A stretch of 64,000 bases of DNA from JBPOJN01 sp052033505 (GTDB taxonomy: Bacteria; UBA10199; JACPAL01; GCA-016699445): NCBI GenBank assembly GCA_052033505.1, contig JBPOJN010000042.1, positions 1 through 64,000 of the forward strand, in the 5' to 3' direction. Positions 1-7,758 of the stretch are shown in pieces (the first letter of the stretch is position 1; the number at the start of each line of letters is the position of its first letter). A program made the translations under genes and the position numbers. The notes under the pieces are model-generated. The model did no database searches. It worked only from the letters and a program-made list of their open reading frames with translations, and was not told the DNA's origin.

Positions 1-400
1 GATTGATGGGATTGGCTGCCTTGTCAGTCGAAAGAGCGATAACTTTTTTTACCCCAGAAGCGAGAGCTGCGTGGATTACGTTTTCCGCGCCGTGGACGTT
101 GGTCTTGATACATTCCATGGGGTTGTATTCGGCCACTGGCACGTGTTTGAGTGCCGCGGCATGGATCACGAAATCAACTTCTCTCATCGCGGTGGTCAAC
201 CGGTCGCGATCGCGCACGTCGCCGATGAAGTAGCGCATGCATTCCTGGGGAAACTCGTGATGCATTTCGTACTGTTTCAGTTCGTCGCGGGAATAAATGA
301 TGATCTTGCGCGGCTTGTATTTATTCAGGAGCGTTTGGACGTATTTTTTTCCGAAGGAGCCGGTGCCTCCGGTGATCATAATAGTAGCATTGTTAAACAT
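1..400 (-). CDS. pseB: PseB-type UDP-GlcNAc 4,6-dehydratase, C-terminus outside window
   Basis: Partial: the gene begins at the ATG at 400 on the minus strand and runs off the left edge after about 133 codons. The translation opens with a Rossmann motif (GGTGSFG, residues 12-18) and reaches LSTDKAANP, the Thr-Asp-Lys motif of the inverting 4,6-dehydratases (PseB/FlaA1/CapD short type). Those enzymes convert UDP-GlcNAc to a 4-keto-6-deoxy sugar in the cytosol, the first step to pseudaminic and related sugars. The ATG overlaps the end of the upstream gene by 8 nt, so it is probably the last visible member of the glycan operon. The catalytic Tyr/Lys lie outside, so PseB versus a close CapD-like paralogue cannot be settled. 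Confidence 0.85.
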   Translation of the reverse strand, partial: MFNNATIMITGGTGSFGKKYVQTLLNKYKPRKIIIYSRDELKQYEMHHEFPQECMRYFIGDVRDRDRLTTAMREVDFVIHAAALKHVPVAEYNPMECIKTNVHGAENVIHAALASGVKKVIALSTDKAANPIN

Positions 401-1622
401 GGAGTTCTCTTTTCGTAAGTAGTTTCGGAGCTCTGGCGGCGACTGCGCCGGAAATCAATTTTTCGAGGAAAACATAAGTGGGATTTTGGTCGTCGTTATT
501 GATGACGAAGCGGATCGCGTCCCGGGTTTGGATCGCATAGGCTTCGTCACTCAAACTTAAGATATGCATCACTCGCTCTGCAAAAACTTCATAACGGTCT
601 TCTTTGAGGTTCCACAATCCTTCCAAACAAAAATCCCAGAGAGAGTTGCCTGAAAAATTGCAAAACAACACACGACTGCCGCGGCTTGCGCCTTCATAGA
701 GAGCTGTGGACACCATGGCTAACGACAAACGGCTCCTAGAAATCAGCTCGTAAGTCGTGAATTGATCGCGCACCCTGGGGGTAATAGGAACCTCTTGGCC
801 AATGTATTTTTCGTACCAAGCGACTTCAGTGTCCCGTAAATGGATGTTGAGCCGTTTTTCCGAAGGGGTTATATCCCTCTTGCCGGCGATTACGATTCTC
901 AATCCTTTTTCACGTGCCAGGCGCACGGCGTATTGCGCGATTCGACCGATGGCGTCTTCAAATCCGGGGTACATACGATCCCACCCAGGTGACGATTCCG
1001 CGACAACACAGAGGTCATAGTCATAGAGATCTTTTTTTTCTGAGGATTCTTTATGGCTTCGTTGACGGCGATAGTAGCTTTCCCTCAGCGATCCGACCGG
1101 GTAGAAGCGTTCGATGCGGGCTCCTTTGCCGAGATACATTTCTTTTTCATGTTCACCAAAACAAGCGAATTCTGGAATGAAGATCTTCCGTGATTTTTGA
1201 GGGGATAACTCTAGGACATCATAACGGGCGGCGTTTTGGATTGCCAAAAAACGCGTATAACGACGTCCGATGCGGGCGACTTCATAAAATAAGTTTGAAT
1301 TATCGATGAACGTAATGACGATGGCAGGCGCCAGGCAACGGATCAAAGCTGCATAGTAAGATGCGCGGAAGCAAGCGCTGCTTAAGAAAAAAAACAAAAA
1401 ATATCTTAAGATACTCCAAGAGAGAACGATCGTGTTTCCAGTTATGTCGATGGGCGCCGTTTGAAGCGAGCCGCAAAGAGGTAGGATATAATCGATATTC
1501 GTCTTTTCAAAAATAGCCACGTCGACGGTCGCCGGCGACTCCCATCGGAATTCGACCCGGCGTATCCAATCTAATAAGCGGCGAAGGCGGTGCGCGACTT
1601 TTTTGAATATTATAAACTTCAT
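393..1622 (-). CDS. Putative surface-carbohydrate biosynthesis (glycosyltransferase-like) protein
   Basis: About 409 residues from the ATG at 1622, chosen because it makes an ATGA overlap with the SDR gene upstream; a longer frame opens at 1688 but would sit inside that gene. No signal peptide; one hydrophobic stretch near residues 65-85. The C-terminal half has the feel of a GT-B-type transferase: a late segment with SRLSLAMVSTALYEGASRG resembles the acceptor/donor loop in surface-carbohydrate proteins such as those in Leptospira O-antigen clusters. No DXD or classical GT motif is certain. Its place between pseB and the sugar-modifying genes suggests transfer of the sugar made by this operon; that is inference. 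Confidence 0.55.
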   Translation of the reverse strand: MKFIIFKKVAHRLRRLLDWIRRVEFRWESPATVDVAIFEKTNIDYILPLCGSLQTAPIDITGNTIVLSWSILRYFLFFFLSSACFRASYYAALIRCLAPAIVITFIDNSNLFYEVARIGRRYTRFLAIQNAARYDVLELSPQKSRKIFIPEFACFGEHEKEMYLGKGARIERFYPVGSLRESYYRRQRSHKESSEKKDLYDYDLCVVAESSPGWDRMYPGFEDAIGRIAQYAVRLAREKGLRIVIAGKRDITPSEKRLNIHLRDTEVAWYEKYIGQEVPITPRVRDQFTTYELISRSRLSLAMVSTALYEGASRGSRVLFCNFSGNSLWDFCLEGLWNLKEDRYEVFAERVMHILSLSDEAYAIQTRDAIRFVINNDDQNPTYVFLEKLISGAVAARAPKLLTKRELHV

Positions 1623-2449
1623 AACGTGGAACGTCCGCCATCCATTACGATATTTTGTCCATTGAGATAGGCGGAAGCGTCGGAACACAAAAATTGAACG
1701 GCAGCGCGATATTCATCTGGATGGGCCATGCGACCCAAGGGAATCAAGGATGTCAGCCTTTGTACGAATGTTTCGTCTTGTCCCTGGAAAACTCCGCCTG
1801 GAGAGAGAGCGTTCGCTCTTACCCCGCGATCCGCCCAATACGTCGCCAAATAACGTGTCAATCCGATCAGGCCGGATTTGATGACTGAGTAAGTGACCGG
1901 CTTCACCGGTTGTCTGTCGTCGGGGAGGCCCTCTTTGCGATAGAGGCGTTGGTCGGGTGCGAAGACGGAGAGGTCGGAAGCGATGTTGAGAATTACGCCG
2001 CCTTTGCCGTCACGCGCCATGGCACTGCCAAAGACCTGGCTGCATAGAAAAGCGCCGGTCAGCCCAACCGCGATTTGTAGGTTCCATTGGTCGAGGGAAA
2101 AGTTTTCCAGGCGCGATGTTTCCACGATACCATGAGGACCTTTGACCTTGGGATCGATCGCGGCGTTGTTGACCAGGATGTCGATCCTGCGGCCTTCGCG
2201 CGCGAGCGTTTCTGCGACGCTGGTAATGGCATCTGTTTGGGCGACATTCATGACGCGAATCAGGATGCGGGCCGCATCTGTGGAGAGCAATAAAGAGTCG
2301 CGTGCCGCTTCCAAAGCTTTTTCGTCGATATCCGTTAAGACGACGGTCGCACCGTTTTCTAATAAAGCGGCCGCATGCTCTACACCGAGAAGGCCCGCGG
2401 CTCCGGTGATGAGGGCGGTTTTTCGAGTCAGGTCGTATTTTTTATTCAT
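1619..2449 (-). CDS. PtmA-like short-chain dehydrogenase/reductase
   Basis: 276-residue classical SDR. Visible: NAD(P) motif TGAAGLLG (15-22), NNA (94-96), catalytic Ser158, Tyr187 and Lys191 (YSVIK), and a C-terminal YLNGQNIVMDGG segment. The unusual GAAGLLG cofactor loop, the SPGGVFQGQ segment and the NGQN tail resemble PtmA of Campylobacter flagellin-glycan (legionaminic acid) loci. It probably oxidises or reduces a sugar or sugar nucleotide in the cytosol. Both ends are ATGA overlaps (2446-2449 and 1619-1622), so translation is coupled to its neighbours. Substrate unknown; family assignment is from recognition, not a search. Confidence 0.8.
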   Translation of the reverse strand: MNKKYDLTRKTALITGAAGLLGVEHAAALLENGATVVLTDIDEKALEAARDSLLLSTDAARILIRVMNVAQTDAITSVAETLAREGRRIDILVNNAAIDPKVKGPHGIVETSRLENFSLDQWNLQIAVGLTGAFLCSQVFGSAMARDGKGGVILNIASDLSVFAPDQRLYRKEGLPDDRQPVKPVTYSVIKSGLIGLTRYLATYWADRGVRANALSPGGVFQGQDETFVQRLTSLIPLGRMAHPDEYRAAVQFLCSDASAYLNGQNIVMDGGRSTL

Positions 2450-3195
2450 ACTTGGCCTCCGTCCAACGTCCAGACGCTCCCCGTTGCAAAACTTGCGCGC
2501 GGAGAGGCGAGATAGGCCACGAGATCAGCTACGTCGTGTGGCGTGCCCAAACGGCCAATGGCGATGTCTCGCTCCAGCATCGTTTGTACGGCTTTTTTAT
2601 CTTCAGCCAATTTGCGCGCCCATACGGAACCGTCGAAAAGGATATTGCCGGGAGCTACAGCGTTGATGCGGATGCCCTGCCGCCCCAAAGGCCTCGCGAT
2701 GCCGCGCACGTAGGCGTGAAGGGCGGATTTTGCGGCGGAGTAGGTGACCGGAGCGCCCGGCACGACGTCCAAACCGCAGATGGAAGAAATACATACGACG
2801 ACGCCTTGAGAAGCCGCGAGGGTTTCGCGTGCTGCTTCCACGATGTTGGTCGTGCTCCAAAGATTCAACGCGAAAACCCTCTGCCATTCTTCGTAGGTTT
2901 CACTGCCGGGAGGAACGGATTGTCCGTTTCCGACATTGCAGACTACGATGTCGAGTCTACCTAAGGCTGTCGTGGCTTCGGTCACGATGCGCCGCGCCTC
3001 TTCCGGACGCGTGACGTCTCCGACGATTGCGATGGAATCGTTCAAGCGGGACGCGGTTTTCGCGAGCGTGTCGGCCGTGCGGCCATTCAGCGCCACACGA
3101 CAACCTTCGGCGTGCAAAGTTTCGGCGATAGCCAAACCGATGCCTTGGGAAGACCCCGTCACCAGAGCCGTTTTCCCGGACAGTTCAAGCTGCAT
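2446..3195 (-). CDS. Short-chain dehydrogenase/reductase (FabG-like fold)
   Basis: 249 residues, normal SDR length. Cofactor motif TGSSQGIG (13-20), catalytic Ser138, Tyr152 and Lys156 (YSAAK). The usual NNAG is replaced by CNVGNG (86-91), which is uncommon and may alter the active-site Asn. It overlaps the upstream isomerase by 11 nt and the downstream SDR by ATGA. With a second SDR and a 4,6-dehydratase in one operon, a role in keto/hydroxy interconversion of the same sugar is likelier than fatty-acid synthesis. Substrate not readable. Confidence 0.85.
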   Translation of the reverse strand: MQLELSGKTALVTGSSQGIGLAIAETLHAEGCRVALNGRTADTLAKTASRLNDSIAIVGDVTRPEEARRIVTEATTALGRLDIVVCNVGNGQSVPPGSETYEEWQRVFALNLWSTTNIVEAARETLAASQGVVVCISSICGLDVVPGAPVTYSAAKSALHAYVRGIARPLGRQGIRINAVAPGNILFDGSVWARKLAEDKKAVQTMLERDIAIGRLGTPHDVADLVAYLASPRASFATGSVWTLDGGQV

Positions 3196-4027
3196 AGCGG
3201 GTCAACCAATCGACGACCTGATCGCGATAACGGCACAGTACGTCCGCGTGGTCGTCTTGCGCGGCGCGTGCGGTTTGGAGAATGTAATGGCCGCTATACC
3301 CGAGTCGGTGAAGCAAAGTGAATACCGTTTTGAAATCCGCGTGGCCTTCTCCCAAAGGTACGGTCGTACCGCCTCGCACGCGGTCTTTCACGTGCACGTT
3401 AAGGATGCGGTGTCCGTAAGCCGAGAATTCGTCGTTCGGATCGAAGCCTAAGCTCGCGCTGTTTCCGATGTCGTAATTCACGCCGAATACCGCCGGATCT
3501 AGCCGTTTCATAAAACGCGCCAACTCCGTAGGCGCAAAGTCGCATTCGAACGCTACTTTAAGACCGTGACGGGACAAGGACGGAGCTTGATCCTTCAAAA
3601 AAGCCACCAAGGTATTTTCTTGCTCCTCGTTTTCCAGACGGCCGTTGTCCACCAAAGGAACGACGATGATGGCGATGCCTACGGCGGCGCAGGCCGCGGC
3701 CACGGATTGGAAATCGCGTTTCAAAGACTCGCTTTGCTGCTCCCCGCGCGTTTTCCAGAAAGGGGCCTGCATGAAACAATCGCCCGTGAGCGACGTCGGG
3801 CGTAGTCCGTAGCGCCGCGACAATGTTTTAATTTCTTCTTGGCCCCTAGCGGTGAGCAAAGGGTTTTCGTGAAGATGGTCTTGATCCAAGGTCCATTCCA
3901 TCAGCGAAAAACCGTGACGTTCAGCCAGAGGAAATTCATCTTTCCACGCCGACCACGGAAACGCCTGGATGCGCCCGTCGACCAAAGGCGACAAGCGACC
4001 CTGCATGAAACCGATCTTCGAATTCAC
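3185..4027 (-). CDS. Sugar phosphate isomerase/epimerase, xylose-isomerase-like TIM barrel
   Basis: 280 residues of the AP-endonuclease-2/xylose-isomerase-like fold. Putative metal ligands are in the expected order: Glu in VAFECDF, Asp in NYDIGNSASLG, His in NVHVKDR, and an acidic residue in LGEGHADF. Such enzymes isomerise or epimerise sugars, inosose or hydroxypyruvate with a divalent metal. It starts with ATGA overlap to the aminotransferase gene. In this operon it may prepare or epimerise the precursor of the acidic sugar. No closer function can be read. Confidence 0.75.
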   Translation of the reverse strand: MNSKIGFMQGRLSPLVDGRIQAFPWSAWKDEFPLAERHGFSLMEWTLDQDHLHENPLLTARGQEEIKTLSRRYGLRPTSLTGDCFMQAPFWKTRGEQQSESLKRDFQSVAAACAAVGIAIIVVPLVDNGRLENEEQENTLVAFLKDQAPSLSRHGLKVAFECDFAPTELARFMKRLDPAVFGVNYDIGNSASLGFDPNDEFSAYGHRILNVHVKDRVRGGTTVPLGEGHADFKTVFTLLHRLGYSGHYILQTARAAQDDHADVLCRYRDQVVDWLTRYAA

Positions 4028-5013
4028 TTGTTCTTAAACCGATAAGGCGTCGGCGCGTCGGTCTCGCCCGCGAGGCCGCGGGCCGCGTCCCACGCCTGGA
4101 TTTGCCCGACGATGTCGACGCCGGTTTTTTTGCCCCAGAGTTGGATGAGTTTGCTAAAAATAGGACCGATTTTGCCGTCGCCAATGGCGCCGCCGTTCAA
4201 CGCCGTCACCGGCAACATGCAGAAAGGGGTGCCGGTCATGAACGCCTCGTCGGCCGTGTGCACATCATAGGCTTCGATGTTTTTCTCGACGACGCGAAGG
4301 CCTAGCTGGGGGCAGAGCTCTTCCATGATGTAGGCCCGCGAGACGCCGCGCAGGATGTTACGGCCTTCAGGGGTGATCACGGTGCCGTCTTTGACGATGA
4401 AAAAATTATCTCCCGTACCTTCCGCGATGAATCCGTCCGGATCGAGCAGTAAGGCCCAGTTATTGTCGCCCGGGATTTGGGAGGCTTCGATATTGGCCAT
4501 CAGATAATGGATGCGGCTCCGATTTTTAATTTTAGGATCCAACAGAGACGCCGGAATAGCGCGCTGAGAAGTTATGACCGCATTGATGCCCTTATCGAAA
4601 AGTTTACCCATGCCGGCGACGGTCCAACGCAAGGGAAAGTCGGCGATGATCACATTGGGCCCTTTGTGTAACCCCTCGATGCCTTGATAGATACCCAACA
4701 ACCCGCGCGAAACGTCGATCATCAAGCGATGTTCGTCGTCTTCCAGAAAGAGGTGATCGTTGGCTTCAATCGTCTGTTGGCAGGCACGTTCCATGTCTTC
4801 GGGTGATATTGGGAGCGGAATTCTTAGAATTTTAACGCCCGCGTACAAACGGTCGATATGCTCGCGCAGTTTGAATTGTTTCTTTTTGAAGGAGCGCGTC
4901 ATCTCGAAAACCATGTCGCCGAACATCAGCGCGGAGTCGTAGATGGAGATCCGCGCTTCGGTCTCCGGCACGAGCTTTCCATTGAAATAAACGACGCGGC
5001 CTTGAGCTGTCAT
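4024..5013 (-). CDS. PLP-dependent class IV aminotransferase (IlvE/Dat/PabC fold)
   Basis: 329 residues. N-terminal FNGKLVPETEARISIYDSA is typical of branched-chain/D-amino-acid aminotransferases; the Schiff-base Lys is probably Lys163 in PKIKNRSR, and AEGTGDNFF carries the conserved Glu before the phosphate-binding strand. It is longer than D-alanine aminotransferases. Set between a cytidylyltransferase and a sugar isomerase, with ATGA overlaps on both sides, it is more likely to supply an amino group or amino acid to the glycan than to serve isoleucine/valine synthesis. A housekeeping IlvE role remains possible. Confidence 0.8.
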   Translation of the reverse strand: MTAQGRVVYFNGKLVPETEARISIYDSALMFGDMVFEMTRSFKKKQFKLREHIDRLYAGVKILRIPLPISPEDMERACQQTIEANDHLFLEDDEHRLMIDVSRGLLGIYQGIEGLHKGPNVIIADFPLRWTVAGMGKLFDKGINAVITSQRAIPASLLDPKIKNRSRIHYLMANIEASQIPGDNNWALLLDPDGFIAEGTGDNFFIVKDGTVITPEGRNILRGVSRAYIMEELCPQLGLRVVEKNIEAYDVHTADEAFMTGTPFCMLPVTALNGGAIGDGKIGPIFSKLIQLWGKKTGVDIVGQIQAWDAARGLAGETDAPTPYRFKNK

Positions 5014-5777
5014 GATGCTATTCCTCCGACACGGCGGGCGAGGCGAGGACGATAGACCTCGTCGTACCAGCGAATAGTGTCTGTGATGTGAAAGTTCGGA
5101 TTCTGCGGATAAAGATCTTCATAAAGTTGCCGCATGAATTCGTACTGCTCTTGCGTATTGACGTCCAGCACGAGGTCGGGCCGCCGGAATTCGGGCGGGC
5201 ACGGGACGGTGCTGATCGGGCACCAGTCTTCATCGAAAGCTTTTTGTGTGCCGTAGTCGAAGAAGTTCAAATGGACATGTTCGCGTTGTCGTGGATCGTG
5301 ATGACGATCCCGTGCTTCGGACAGCAAAGAGAAATCGAAAATCTCCGCGCCGATGCCGTCCGGATATCCTGAGTTTTGAATCATCGCTAAGTTCGAGGAA
5401 AATCCGCGGCGCCCCAAAGACAGATGGTGGGCGACGATGCGGTCGATTTCCGAAGGTTCCGGCGTGGCGTTGTCGGCGGGCAATCGCCCGATCACGTCGG
5501 CTTTGCTTGCTACTGCGGCTTGATAATAACGCTCGACCAAATCATTTTCGGAACCCGCAAAAACCGTAATGCCGTATTCCCTGCCAAGATCACCAAGAGG
5601 GTCGTCCTGCGGAGTCTTAGGGATTGCTAGGACGATTTCATCCAAGCGGCGGCATCGTTTTACACGCTCCAGAATGCGGCCCACCAAAGGTTTTCCGGCC
5701 AGGTCCATCATCGATTTTCCGGGCAGCCGGGTGGAGCCCATACGGGCTTGAATGATGAGAACGACGCGTTTGGACAT
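5010..5777 (-). CDS. SpsF-like cytidylyltransferase
   Basis: 255 residues of the CMP-KDO/CMP-NeuNAc synthetase superfamily, SpsF type (CTP_transf_3). The nucleotide-binding signature IQARMGSTRLPGK lies at residues 8-20, and PDGIGAEIF is the later family motif. It would activate the acidic sugar as a CMP conjugate in the cytosol. The start is 11 nt downstream of the NeuB-like stop and the stop overlaps the aminotransferase by ATGA. SpsF-type proteins are normally found beside SpsE/NeuB synthases, as here. Confidence 0.8.
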   Translation of the reverse strand: MSKRVVLIIQARMGSTRLPGKSMMDLAGKPLVGRILERVKRCRRLDEIVLAIPKTPQDDPLGDLGREYGITVFAGSENDLVERYYQAAVASKADVIGRLPADNATPEPSEIDRIVAHHLSLGRRGFSSNLAMIQNSGYPDGIGAEIFDFSLLSEARDRHHDPRQREHVHLNFFDYGTQKAFDEDWCPISTVPCPPEFRRPDLVLDVNTQEQYEFMRQLYEDLYPQNPNFHITDTIRWYDEVYRPRLARRVGGIAS

Positions 5778-5788
5778 GGAGGGATTTT

Positions 5789-6628
5789 TTAGCCGGCGAC
5801 TTCGACCCGAAGTTTTTTGCGCACGGCCGCTTCCGCCGGCGTGATCATTTTTTCGCCCGTGCCGAGCAAGAGAGGCACCATGCGCACGGTTTCGACGAAG
5901 TTGCGAAGCGCGTGGGTCTCGATCGAAGCCGCCTGATCGGAGCCGTACATTGCGCGGTCTAGAGTGATGTGACGCTCCAACGACGTGGCGCCCAAGGCGA
6001 CGGCCGTTGTACAGACTTTCAGAAGGGAACTTTCGTGTCCGGAGTAGCCGACTTCACAATTGTAGCGCGCCTTCAGCATGGGGATGCAGCGCAAGTTAGC
6101 GTTCTCTTCCGGCATCGGATACGTGCTGTTGCAATGAAACAATACGAAAGGACAATCCGCTTTGCGGAACTGATTTACCACTTCGTCGATTTCCTCGAGA
6201 GTGGCCATGCCGGTCGAAATGAAGGTTTTTTTGCGCTCGGATGCGATCTCTTTCAACAGCGGCTTGTGGCCCAGCATGGCGGAAGCGACTTTATTGAACG
6301 AAACATTGAACTCCCTTAAAAATTTTTGCGAGTCCACGTCCCATGCGGAAGCCGTCCAAGCGACACCGCGTTCCTTACAGTGGCGGTCGATTTCCTGGTA
6401 CTGCTCCTTACTGAATTCTAGGCCCATTTTCTGCTGGCGCTGCGTCGTGCCCCACGGGCTTTCACGGGGGCTGTCGAGTAATTCTTTGGTATAAACCTTG
6501 TCGATGGTGCGCTTCTGGAACTTCACCGCGTCGAAGCCGGCCTCGGCGGCCGCGTCGATCAGTTTCTTGGCGATGTCCATGCTTCCGTTATGGTTGATGC
6601 CGATTTCAGCAATGAGATATAAGCTCAT
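5789..6628 (-). CDS. NeuB/SpsE-family synthase lacking the SAF domain
   Basis: 279 residues covering only the TIM-barrel part of sialic/legionaminic/pseudaminic acid synthases, which condense PEP with a sugar aldehyde. Seen: AEIGINHNG (7-15), AVKFQKR (34-40), VASAMLGHK, ISTGMATLEE, FHCNSTYPMP, VGYSGHE and LERHITLDR. Typical NeuB proteins are about 335-350 residues and end in an antifreeze-like SAF domain that closes the partner active site; this one stops right after the barrel, with no room for a SAF domain before the next gene. It overlaps the phosphatase gene by 23 nt. The product may therefore differ from sialic acid. Confidence 0.85.
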   Translation of the reverse strand: MSLYLIAEIGINHNGSMDIAKKLIDAAAEAGFDAVKFQKRTIDKVYTKELLDSPRESPWGTTQRQQKMGLEFSKEQYQEIDRHCKERGVAWTASAWDVDSQKFLREFNVSFNKVASAMLGHKPLLKEIASERKKTFISTGMATLEEIDEVVNQFRKADCPFVLFHCNSTYPMPEENANLRCIPMLKARYNCEVGYSGHESSLLKVCTTAVALGATSLERHITLDRAMYGSDQAASIETHALRNFVETVRMVPLLLGTGEKMITPAEAAVRKKLRVEVAG

Positions 6629-7163
6629 CGATTTTCTCCTTGGATAAGTGCTGGATATCCAGCAAGCGTTCTATGAAAGCGCGAACGAACCCCTCGCCGC
6701 CTTTTTGTTCTAAAACTAGATGTGCGATTTCAAGCACTTTGGGATGCGAATCCCGGGGTGCCACCGCATAACCAGCCCTGCGCATTAGGGGGAGATCATT
6801 TAGATCGTTTCCCAAATATATCAACCCTTCAAATGCATGAGGGTCGGAAGGAAAGCGCCCCGCCAAATGGTCCGTCAGGAAACTCAGCTTGTCGGAAACG
6901 CCGTGATGGCAATTCAGCTTCAGCTTTTGTGCGCGCGCTAAGACGACGGGGTTGGACTCTTTGGACAGAATGAAGAATTCGGCGGCCAGTGCGTTGTGTT
7001 TTTGGAAATAACGGACAAAATCGAAAGCCAGCCCATCCGCCCGGTCGCAACGGACCGTTTCGCGCCCGTCTTGATCGACCCAAACCTTGTTGTCGGTGAA
7101 GACTCCGTCGAAATCGAATGCGACCGTGTGGATCTTCTCGAGAGCGGGGAAAGACTTAGGCAA
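6606..7163 (-). CDS. KdsC-like HAD-family phosphatase
   Basis: 185 residues, the size of KdsC (3-deoxy-D-manno-octulosonate 8-phosphate phosphatase) and of the HAD half of sialic-acid enzymes. Motif I is DFDGVFTD (17-24), motif II Ser67 in ILSKES, motif III Lys92, motif IV GNDLND (118-123). It would dephosphorylate the nonulosonate/KDO-like phosphate before CMP activation. It overlaps both the GmhA-like gene (8 nt) and the NeuB-like gene (23 nt). The tail is longer than E. coli KdsC. Confidence 0.82.
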   Translation of the reverse strand: MPKSFPALEKIHTVAFDFDGVFTDNKVWVDQDGRETVRCDRADGLAFDFVRYFQKHNALAAEFFILSKESNPVVLARAQKLKLNCHHGVSDKLSFLTDHLAGRFPSDPHAFEGLIYLGNDLNDLPLMRRAGYAVAPRDSHPKVLEIAHLVLEQKGGEGFVRAFIERLLDIQHLSKEKIDELISHC

Positions 7164-7758
7164 GATCCAACTCCTGCTCGATCAATTCGCAGAGGATATG
7201 TCCGATCAGGATATGGGCCTCTTGGATTCTCGCGGTGGTATTCGACGGGATCACGAGGGAATGGCTCGCGAGTTCTTTCGCGGGGCCGCCGCCTTTACCT
7301 AGAAGGGCGATGGTAACCATGTCCATGTCTTTAGCAGTTTTCAGGGCGCGTAAGATGTTCTCGCTGTTGCCTGAAGTGGAGATCCCGATCAGCACGTCTC
7401 CGGGGCGACCCAGAGCTTCAACCTGGCGCGCGAAGATGTCGTCATAACAATAATCATTGGCGACGCACGTGAGTACGGAAGTGTCGGTGGTCAGGGCGAC
7501 CGATCGCAGCGCCCGTCGATTTTTTTTGAAACGTCCGACCAGTTCCGCGGCCAGATGCTGACTGTCGGAGGCGCTGCCGCCGTTTCCGCACCAGAGGAGC
7601 GTTCCGCCTTTTTTGAGGGATTGAGCCAAGAGAGACCCTGTTTTTTGGATGGACTCCATCAAGGTCTCGCGGACCGATGCTATAGTCTGGAGATGTTCTG
7701 AGATGTCGTCGTTGATGCTAGTGTTTATGGGCATATATTTTTTGTCCCTCGTATTCAT
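7156..7758 (-). CDS. GmhA-like SIS-domain phosphoheptose isomerase
   Basis: 200 residues with a single SIS domain. CGNGGSASDSQHLAAELVGRF (residues 57-77, given in part) includes the GmhA signature and catalytic Glu; the second half has ISTSGNSENI and QEAHILIGH with the catalytic His. GmhA turns sedoheptulose 7-phosphate into heptose 7-phosphate. Here it may feed a heptose-derived aldehyde to the NeuB-like synthase, or make a heptose of the surface glycan; the sequence does not decide. A second ATG at 7734 would reduce the 41-nt overlap with the ABC gene to 17 nt. Confidence 0.8.
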   Translation of the reverse strand: MNTRDKKYMPINTSINDDISEHLQTIASVRETLMESIQKTGSLLAQSLKKGGTLLWCGNGGSASDSQHLAAELVGRFKKNRRALRSVALTTDTSVLTCVANDYCYDDIFARQVEALGRPGDVLIGISTSGNSENILRALKTAKDMDMVTIALLGKGGGPAKELASHSLVIPSNTTARIQEAHILIGHILCELIEQELDLA

